Source: Fallopia convolvulus
Taxonomy: Eukaryota > Streptophyta > Magnoliopsida > Caryophyllales > Polygonaceae
DNA: 64,000 nucleotides
NCBI GenBank assembly: GCA_964016875.1
Contig: OZ024729.1
Coordinates: 22,216,494-22,280,493, forward strand
Reading direction: 5' to 3'
Numbering within the stretch: position 1 is the first letter of the stretch; each line of letters starts with the position of its first letter. Both the position numbers and the translations under genes were made by a program. Positions 43,713 to 51,725 of the stretch are shown here, piece by piece. Below the pieces are notes generated by a model. That model did not search any database, was not told the DNA's origin, and saw only the letters and a program-made list of their open reading frames with translations.

Positions 43713-43875
43713 ATCATCCTTTTGGGATGTAATTGGCTCTTTCCTCTTTTGGGGAACGTATCCTTAAATCCAAAAATGTCTCTCATGCTTAAAGCATGCT
43801 TATGTGTTGATTTGGAGTTACTTTTGGAATCTGCAAATGACTGGTGTATTCTCAAATAGTATTTATGTCTTAGTC

Positions 43876-46800
43876 ACTAAACTTCTGGTTTAGTTATACA
43901 ATATGCTAAACTTTTGGTTTAGCTTTCTTTGGATAACAAATTGCATCCCATGAAATCTCTTAACTTGTAGTCTCAATTATCTTCTCCCCCTAAAGTTGGG
44001 ATTTTCACCTCGCCAAAGTGTTAATCTTAATACCGAGCAATATATTGATCACCGCTTATAAGCTCTAGGTATTTTATAAACGATAACGACCCAAACCCTT
44101 CGTCTAATCCCAACTTTCATTGTGTGGCATCACTTAACAATCATTCAGGGAGGTGGAGGACATATAAAGCATTTAATCTCTTCTAGAGACAAGCTTCTAT
44201 TAGGAAAATTTTCTATAAGCAGTCGGTCCAAGTCGAATTTAATTATCGACATTCACATTTCATGACCCTATTTAATCAACGACTCATCCTAGTCGTGTAT
44301 TTCATGTATAGCATTTGCCTAGCTATCAATTATGACCGCATTATTGACGACTCTACTAGGTCGTTTTGTGAATGTATGTGAGAGCTACTCAATGCTCAAC
44401 CACTACACTAATTTATTTTCATTTCCCTTCTTTTTCAATGGAACCAATAGGTTGAGGCATCTTTCAACATTATAAGATTAATCCACAATGGTTCGCATGG
44501 CGATGTAATATGTCCTCTTATATCGCTTGAACTTAGTCAAGGAGCATATGAGACTTTGTGTTCACTTGCATATTATGCTGGCTTTGCTACTAACTTGTCA
44601 AGATCACAAGCCTTTCAAGGTCACTCTTAGGAAGAGACTTCAAGTCTCAAGATCTTTCAGTCCCATACCGATCATGCGCATTATTATTTCACTTGAGTGA
44701 CCAAGTTAATCATGCCACAAATATATCTTATCATTAACTAACTTACAGTTAATGAGATTACATTATTCAATGGGATATACTCTTCTAGAGTCATTATAAC
44801 CTTCACACCAAAATTTGCGCATGACTTGTGAAAACTTCTGGTTTTCAAATACTATATGGTGTGACACCTTTGAAAATGTCGGTGATCCATACATAAATTT
44901 GGGAGCTCATCAACTCATATCAGATAAACTGTTATCTTCGTATCAAAATTAGATGCCTCAAAATGGATGCATTCAAACTTTAATTTATACTAGACCGGTC
45001 TCCACACTTATGCCTATAAGGTGTGGTTTTTGTACAACTGGTACAAGACTAATGATCAATTACATCACTTATGGGATATCCCTTATCTTAGATGTTCTTC
45101 TGGACATCAAATTAACCTACGACGTCCTAGCTATAAGTCATAACCATGACTAACGGCCGCATGCGTAATATACCGTAACCTCTTTCACACCCTCTTCTAG
45201 AGGAGGCATGCTTCCGGCATGCAAGAGGTTGGTCAAACATGACCTTGAACTTCTAGTTCATGCTAGGTAGGTGGTCATTTAGACATAGTTCTGAATATTG
45301 TGACGACTCACATTCCTTATACTACTTCTAGAGTACATGCCACATTTCTTGTACTACATCTAGAGTACATGGTTTGGTATGAGATCTCTTAACTCTCCAA
45401 AAGTTTATGACGATCTCTACTTGTCAAAATTCGATTTTTCAAGCTCGAATGGAGTTGATGATATGATACGTTCATTATAACTTAGCACATGTCGGTTGGA
45501 ACTTCAAGTGCTTCATGAATCTCCCAAACATCTCATCTGTCAACTTCAAGTGACAATGTAATTTTATTTCTTGAACCATTTATCATCCACTTCGGGAGAT
45601 GATATGTTCATATAGTTCCACTAATAAATTCTTCTCATCATATTACAAGAAGTAATTATGTATGTAAATCCACTTCTAGGGATAATACTCTTATGTATAA
45701 AAGCATCTACTTCAGGAGATGATCATTGTCACATAAATTTTATCATCTTCTTCAGGAAACGATATTTTCTATCATTACTCACACCAGGGAGTAATGAGAT
45801 TTATTATTTCATATCTTCGGGGATGATTTCAAATTGTCTCTACTGGGACATACTAGCATCCGCTTAAGGAGATGACAAGTTTTAACTTTAAGAGCAAATA
45901 AACATGTATATAAGCAATAACATAAATAATTAAATTGAAAAGTATAAATAAAGAAATAAATTATTATAAAATACTGTCAACTTCTGGTGACAAGAGATTG
46001 AATACGAAATCTTCTAGACTTCTTTCCATCACATACTTCATGATGTGATTATTCATAAGTTCTTTCAATCATATACTTCAGGACGTGATTTCAATGAGAC
46101 CTTTTAGTCACATACTTCAGGATGTGATATCCATGTGGGTATTTTATTATCTACTTCAAGAGATAATATTGTCATATGAACTTTATCGTCTACTTCTGGA
46201 GATGATATTTTTCTTTTCAATTTGCACATGAATCATGACATTTATTTCAAGAGATGACTTTAGTATCACCACTCACTCCAAGGAGTAGGTACTTTTATTA
46301 TATTCATCCACTTCTGGGGATTGATTCAATTATTTCATCCACTTCGGGGGATTATTTGTTTCATCCACTTTGGGATGGAAATTATCACTCCAAATATAAA
46401 AATAGAAAAATGGTTTCATTCACTTCAAGGAATGAGAATTATCACTCCTGGGATAAATGAAGTTTTCATTTACTTCAAGGAAAGGGATAATTTCAATTAA
46501 CTCTTCAAGAGAAAATAATATAACATAATTAAGTATATGAAAATAATACATAAATAAACAATATAAGAACAATAAAATAAATAAAATAATTCATTCACTT
46601 TAGGGAATGAAATTTATCACTTTGGGGAAATAAAAGTGTAAAAATAATGTCAATATTAATTATTTCATTCACTTCAAGAAAAGAGGATTATCACTTCAGG
46701 GATAATTTTATTTGTTAAATTCTACTCTTCAGGAGGAAATAATTATCACTTCAGGGATAATTTTATTTGTTAAATTCTACTCTTCAGGAGGAAATAATTA

Positions 46801-47079
46801 TCACTTCAGGGATAATTTTATTTGTTAAATTCCACTCTTCAGGAGGAAATAATTATCACTTCAGGGATAATATTATTTGTAAATTCAACTCTTCAGGAGG
46901 AAATAATTATCACTTCAGGGATAATACAACGGTGTTCCAATCTCTTCAAGGAATGGAAATAATCACTTCAGGGATTATATTATTGATATTTCATTCACTT
47001 CAGGAAATGAAGATTATGAAAGATTATCACTTCGGAGATAATATTATCTTTATATAATTTGTCACACCAGGGACAAATT
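43876..47079 (-). repeat. Array of hairpins with constant loop and variable stems
   Basis: About 45 short inverted repeats surround a near-constant octamer (plus-strand consensus ACTTCAGG; variants ACTTCTAG, ACTTCAAG, ACTTCTGG, ACACCAGG, or the five-base TTCTG/TTCTA). Examples as stem/stem: TCATTACTC/GAGTAATGA 45772-45797; CATTAACT/AGTTAATG 44732-44754; TATTATCT/AGATAATA 46145-46168; AATTTGTC/GACAAATT 47056-47079; ATCACAT/ATGTGAT 46028-46049; TTCATTC/GAATGAA 46590-46611; TGAAAAC/GTTTTCA 44829-44847; ATTATC/GATAAT 46687-46706; ATAATC/GATTAT 46959-46978. Others outside the main block: ATCTCGA/TCGAGAT 42353-42374 and ATTGGT/ACCAAT 42554-42573. Some stems use G-T pairs (46184-46207, 46359-46380). 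No ORF of note crosses it. Confidence 0.9.
46680..46935. repeat. 55 bp tandem repeat inside the hairpin array
   Basis: Five copies at 54-55 bp spacing (CACTTCAGGG at 46692, 46747, 46802, 46857 and 46911). Each unit contains two hairpins, one with ATTATC/GATAAT and one around CTCTTCAGGAGG. Confidence 0.92.
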
Positions 47080-47503
47080 TGTTCGTGAATACATCAACTT
47101 CAAGCAATATACCATATTTCTATATGAATTATAAATAATAATTGACTACGGTCAACATAGTTGAATCAATGTATATATGTAACGAGAAGAAATAACAAAT
47201 AATATAACATGTTTATATAACAACCGAGACGAAACAGACAAACATTAATTAACGATATGCAAGTGACCGAAAACATTAACTAAGATATAATGTTTCAATG
47301 ATAGATGAATCAAACGAACAATATGAATTCAAAAACAATAAAACCAATGACTTGCGGCTTTAACCGAAAACAAATTGTATTCAACTATTCATGCATCATG
47401 CGTATATATGCAATAACTAAATTAGTATTACTTTGAGACGTATAACTTCGATCTTCGATCTTACTCACTTTGACATGTATAGTCTTCGATCTTACTCAAG
47501 CAA

Positions 47504-47517
47504 TCGTGCTGATAACG
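47504..47517 (-). promoter_or_regulatory. Primer-binding site, copia-2 (fits tRNA-Ile anticodon arm)
   Basis: The minus strand reads CGTTATCAGCACGA directly after the LTR. Its complement TCGTGCTGATAACG matches the plant tRNA-Ile anticodon region TCGTGCTAATAACG (recalled), with G in place of the first anticodon base. Confidence 0.6.
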
Positions 47518-47668
47518 TGTTATAAAATATGAGAGAACAGAGAATAGAGCGAAAGGAAAGATATCAGATTCATCTTATTAGGTCACCCATAGGAGCCTTT
47601 ATATAGAGAAGACAAACTAGGGTTTCCAATGTACATCTAAATATAATAATATAATAAATATTATAACA
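47518..47668 (-). repeat. copia-2 LTR (5' LTR in element sense)
   Basis: Pairs with 41894-42044; followed by CATTA. Confidence 0.92.
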
Positions 47669-48072
47669 CATTACTAAATATATAGTAGGAGTGCTTTTCC
47701 ATGGTAGTTAAAGTGTAATGTTAAAAATAAAAGTGCATTCTAAAATTTTCAAGTGCATCCAAAATAGCAGTAGTGCGTTGTACACTAACAAAAGTGCATT
47801 TCTAAATCCATATAATGCATTCTAAATAGATATAAATGTGCATTCCAATTAAAGTGCATTATGAAGTGAAAAAATTGCACTCAAGAGTATCAAAAGTGCA
47901 TTCCTGACAAATAGAAAGTCTCATTCCAAAACTGTTTAATTGCATTCAATATAAAAGTGCATTGAAAAGTTCCAAAGGTGCATTGTAACATAAGAAAAGT
48001 GCATTGATAAACGACATAAGAAGATATTCAAATTCATTGAAATTCATAAGAAGACACTCTTAATTTAAGAAA

Positions 48073-48143
48073 AGCTTATTAGCTCAAATGGAAGAGCAAT
48101 GTGCTTATGCACAGAGATGTGGGTTCGAATCCCATATAAGCTA
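48073..48143 (+). ncRNA. tRNA-Ile-like sequence in MULE-B (copy 1)
   Basis: Perfect 7 bp acceptor AGCTTAT/ATAAGCT, D arm TAGCTCAAATGGAAGAGCA, T arm GTGGGTTCGAATCCCAT, discriminator A. The anticodon arm is TGTGC TTAT GCACA, a 4-base loop, so it cannot decode. Otherwise it is the best preserved of the three relatives. Confidence 0.6.
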
Positions 48144-48281
48144 ATTTGATCATCATCTTCTTTGAAAAATAGTGGTTAATTAGTTATTTGTCGCACACAA
48201 TAAAATATAACTTCTTTAAGTACCTAGCTAGTTAGGTTAAGAATAAATGTGTTAAGAATTAATTTTTGTAAGATATCATAT

Positions 48282-48353
48282 TAGCCCATGTAGGAATCGA
48301 ACCTACATCTTTGTGCACAAAGTACATCACTCTACCATTTGAGCTAATAGGCT
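48282..48353 (-). ncRNA. tRNA-Ile-like sequence in MULE-B (copy 2, inverted)
   Basis: The minus strand: acceptor AGCCTAT pairs with ATGGGCT (one G-T), D arm TAGCTCAAATGGTAGAG, T arm TGTAGGTTCGATTCCTACA fully paired. The anticodon arm is CTTTG TGCA CAAAG, again a palindrome with a 4-base loop. It faces copy 1 about 140 bp away. Confidence 0.6.
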
Positions 48354-49689
48354 ACTTGTACTAAAACAAAAGTGCACACAATAGTATTAAATGCATATCT
48401 TTTTTAGAAGTCCATAGCTTCATCCAAAGTGGTGAAAATTTGACCTTTATATGAAAAATGCATTGCAAAACTGCTAACTAAATCAGTGAAGATCAGTAAA
48501 AGTGCATTGCAAATATATTAAAGTGCAGTACATAATAGGAAAAGTGCATTACAAAACTGCTAACTAAATCAGTGAAAAGTGCATTACAAAAAGATATAAA
48601 AGTGGTATTAAGTAGAAAAAGTGCACTACACATATATAAAAAGTGCATTATTAACTGTGAAAAGTGCAGTAAAAAGATGTTAATTCAAAGACACGATCAT
48701 TTGGTCCATATCCACCTTGAAGTCCAATGTCATAACCCTTACTACCAAAATCACAATGTAATTAACTATCATATTTTTGTATTATGAGGCAGATTATAAT
48801 GTATAAACTATGTTCTCTATAAAAAAATGAAATTAGATATATGGTCGAATATATGTTCTCTAAACACAAATGAAAAGTGCATTGTTAAGTATGAAAAGTG
48901 CACTAGTAAATATGAAAAGTGCATTCTCATTTGCTAGTATTACTCCTTTATGAAAAGTGCACTAGTAAGTATGAAAAGTGCACTATTAAGTCCGAAAAGT
49001 GCATTTTCATTTGCTAGTATTACTCCTTTATGATTAGTTCAAAGTATCAACAGAGAAGAGGAATTCATTGTTCAAAGTGCGTTATTAAGTCCGAAAAGTG
49101 CATTTTCATTTGCTAGTATTACTCCTTTATGATTAGTTCAAAGTATCAACAGAGAAGAGGAATTCATTGTTCAAAGTGCGTTATTAAGTCCGAAAAGTGC
49201 ATTATTAAGTCCGAAAAGTGCAGTATTTAGTCCGAAAAGTGCAACGAGAAGAGGAATTCATTTCCTAGTATTCTCAATTGCTAGTATTGGTACATACTAC
49301 GCATGCCAATTCCTGTAGTAGCTACGAGCGTAGATCAATCAAATCACACACTCTTCTACTAATTTGCTAGTATTAAATGTCGTTTTTTTGCTAGTATTAC
49401 ATAGAGTTGGATTTGTGAATTCCTCTTCTACTCACACACTCTTAGATATTTTATAAACCCTAGAATTTCAATAACCTAACGAAATCACAAAAAGAGGAAT
49501 AAAAATACCACTTTCTGCCATGATTTTCGTTCAAGCAATATAGGATCGGAACGAGACTCGCGAAATCACCGTTGATGGAACGAGACTCGCAATCTCCACC
49601 GAGACTCGTGAAGGAACGAAGGAATGAGAGCAGTCTTCAATTCGTACCGAAATCGTCCTCAATCGAGTGTAGTCTGCAATTCGTCCGGT

Positions 49690-49795
49690 CGTCAATCCGA
49701 AATCATCCGGTCGTCAATTCGTACCGAAATCGTCCAGTCGTCAATTCGTACCGAAATCGTCCAGTCATCAATTCGTACCGAAATCGTCCAGTTGA
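49690..49795. repeat. 27 bp tandem repeat near the MULE-B right end
   Basis: Units TCAATTCGTACCGAAATCGTCCAGTCG start at about 49714, 49741 and 49768, with a partial upstream copy. No stops occur in the plus frame 49572-49841 (unit YRNRPVVNS), but protein coding is unproven. Confidence 0.8.
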
Positions 49796-50253
49796 TTCAC
49801 CCCCAAAAACAAAAAAAAGGAGAAAAAGATTAATTAATTAGAGAGGAAAAAGACACAATTGCCCCCGCCTTTAATAAAAGGAGAAAGAACATCAGCCCTT
49901 AGATCTCCTTGATCCAAGGACCCAGAATTCTCCTTCCGTTTCATGTTAAGAGAGTGTTTTATGAGAACCAAACTCTATTAAAATATTTAATTATAAATTA
50001 TTGTAATATATGAAGAAATTATATTATACTAATATTATTTAATATACAAAATACTTTCACAATCTTATCTAAGCATACATATTGTATGTAACTTGATATA
50101 AATTTTCAAAAGTAACAAAAAATCACGAGATACCCATTAATGGTCTCTTAATGAAAGGGCTTAATTACAAAAAAGTTTCTAAAAACATGAAAAAAGATAA
50201 ATTTATTTTATTGGTCTCACACCGGAATGGAGATGTACTAATTGTCATTTATG

Positions 50254-50607
50254 GGGTGTGTTTGGACATACAAGTTGTTTAACTAGTTGTAGTTAAAATT
50301 AGACTTGTAGTTGAATAACTAGGTAAAATATAAGTTGGAGTTGAAATAAATTAGAAACAACATTAAACAACTAGTTATAACTAGTTACAAGTTACAATTC
50401 TTATTTTTATTTAATAAAAAAGGAAATTACATACTATTATTTTCATTTTGATTATTTTATTCAAAATAACTTCAAACAACTACCAAAACCTCTTGTTTTT
50501 TGAGATTTTCATTTAAACTAGTTAATCAACTAGTAACTAGTTGATTTTGACTTACCAAATATTGTTATTTTTGTAACTAATAATAAAATGGTCATACAAA
50601 TACACCC
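50254..50607. mobile_element. MITE, 354 bp
   Basis: Ends GGGTGTGTTTGGACATAC and, reversed, GGGTGTATTTGTATGACC; the interior has inverted AACTAGTT-rich stretches. ATG flanks both sides, a possible 3 bp duplication. Superfamily uncertain. Confidence 0.5.
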
Positions 50608-50611
50608 ATGA

Positions 50612-51050
50612 TCTCAAAGATTGTTCCTATAACACAAAATTGAAGGAGAAGCTACTCGAACTCAAATAAAAAATATTTTGAGTTTTAACTACAATTTCTA
50701 TTTTATAATTTTTGTCTATTTTTAACTAAAAAATGCTAAATATTTTCAAAAATAATATATTATATTATATTAATTTTAATTTTAATTTTAATTTAAGACC
50801 AATAAAAACATACTGAAGTAAACATTCATTGAAAAGGAAAAAAATATCAATGAATTAAAAGTGTATTAAAGATACTCTATTGTGAAACGGAGGCAATAGT
50901 ACTAATAAGATTATACAATTAATTAAATCAACCAATAGGATGATAATAATAATTTAATTAATTAAACCAACCAACAGGATGATAATAATAATAATTTAGT
51001 GATAAATTGGACGTTGCATTGACTCATTATTATTATTATAATAGTTTTAT
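50612..51050. repeat. AT-rich segmental duplication, copy 1
   Basis: Runs from about ATCTCAAAGATTGTTCC to TTGGACGTTGCATTGACTC. Copy 2 is 51448-51725 and continues, after a LINE insertion, at 57894-58015. Landmarks in both copies: AGAAGCTACTC, GTGTATTAAAGATACTCTA, GTGAAACGGAGGCA, CAACCAATAGGATG, GTGATAAATTGGACGTTGC. Confidence 0.8.
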
Positions 51051-51447
51051 TTGTTCGGTAATGGGAGTTGATGATGTTTATTGTAGCTTATGAGAATTGA
51101 TGAGAGTTTATATTTCATCCAAAATTTAATCTATTCCTCTCACCCTTATCTAGCCTAATGAAATTTGTTTCCTTTAATTACCCCTCACTAATTCAATTTT
51201 GAAAAATCTAAAATTTAATCTTCTCTTTATAAATTTATAAATATATCTTTTAATGGTAATTTTACTTCGATTTTTTTTTTATAAAATCAGTCTCGATCAT
51301 TTTTATCTAGCGAACACCTACATATTTAATAATTTTTGACAAAAATAGGCTAATAAATTCAACTCCCAAAATCAACTTGTAAAATCAACTACTAAATCAG
51401 TATCAGCATTAGCATCAACTCATACCAGGTTTAACAGACCCAAATAT
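51051..51447. mobile_element. Probable MITE between the duplicated segments
   Basis: Left GGTAATGGGAGTTGATGATG and right (reversed) CTGGTATGAGTTGATGCTAA are similar inverted ends; no coding capacity. Boundaries approximate. Confidence 0.4.
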
Positions 51448-51725
51448 CTCATAGTTCCTAAGAAGAAGCTACTCCAACTCAAATAAAAAATATTTTGAGT
51501 TTCTTAACTACAAATTCTATTTTATAATTTTTGTCCATTTTTAATTAAATGATACTAAATCTTTTCTAAAATAATATATTATTTTATTATTATTTAAGAC
51601 CAATAAAACACATTGAAATAAACATTCATTGGAAAGAAAAAAATATCAATAAATTAAAAGTGTATTAAAGATACTCTAGTGTGAAACGGAGGCAGTATAC
51701 AATACTAATAAGATTATACAATTAA

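Larger units (their letters stand above)
41894..47668 (-). mobile_element. Ty1-copia element (copia-2), non-autonomous, hairpin-rich
   Basis: Short LTRs of 151 bp (41894-42044 and 47518-47668) differ at two positions and are flanked by a perfect CATTA duplication (41889-41893 and 47669-47673). On the minus strand a 14 bp primer-binding site abuts the LTR at 47517-47504 and a purine tract (AAGGGGGAGTG) abuts the other LTR. The only coding remnant is RT (42682-43712); gag, protease, integrase and RNase H are not found. The remaining 4.5 kb or so is non-coding and filled with small hairpins with a constant loop. The low LTR divergence implies recent transposition despite the missing genes, so it was probably mobilised in trans. 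Confidence 0.92.
47690..49255. repeat. AAAGTGCATT motif array of MULE-B, right part
   Basis: At least 30 copies of AAAGTGCATT or close variants (AAAAGTGCAC, AAAGTGCAGT, AAAGTGCGTT) are irregularly spaced. Around 48900-49250 the array merges into longer duplicated segments containing GCTAGTATTACTCCTTTATG and TCCGAAAAGTGCA. It is interrupted by two tRNA-like sequences. Confidence 0.85.
39928..49975. mobile_element. MULE-B, Mutator-like element with perfect 10 bp duplication
   Basis: Left end GAGTTTGGTTCAAATGAAAC, then CTTAACATGAAACGGAAGG. Right end reversed GAGTTTGGTTCTCATAAAAC, then CTTAACATGAAACGGAAGG. The flanking 10-mers TATTAAAATA (39918-39927 and 49976-49985) are identical, a length typical of MULEs. 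The interior has a small multi-exon gene near the left end, a long AAAGTGCATT array, two tRNA-Ile-like sequences, a 27 bp tandem repeat near the right end and a nested copia (41894-47668). I see no transposase core. The ends resemble those of MULE-A. Length without the copia is about 4.3 kb. Confidence 0.88.

Noticed and set aside
46767..47057. ORF 96 aa with repeated GGNNYHFRDN units
   Set aside because: Falls in the 55 bp tandem hairpin repeat of copia-2, on the antisense strand of the element.
48073..48353. Two functional tRNA genes
   Set aside because: Acceptor, D and T arms look good but the anticodon arms have 4-base loops and no usable anticodon.
41612..49255. CRISPR-like array (regular repeats and spacers)
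   Set aside because: Motifs are 10 bp, spacing is irregular, and the context is a plant transposon.
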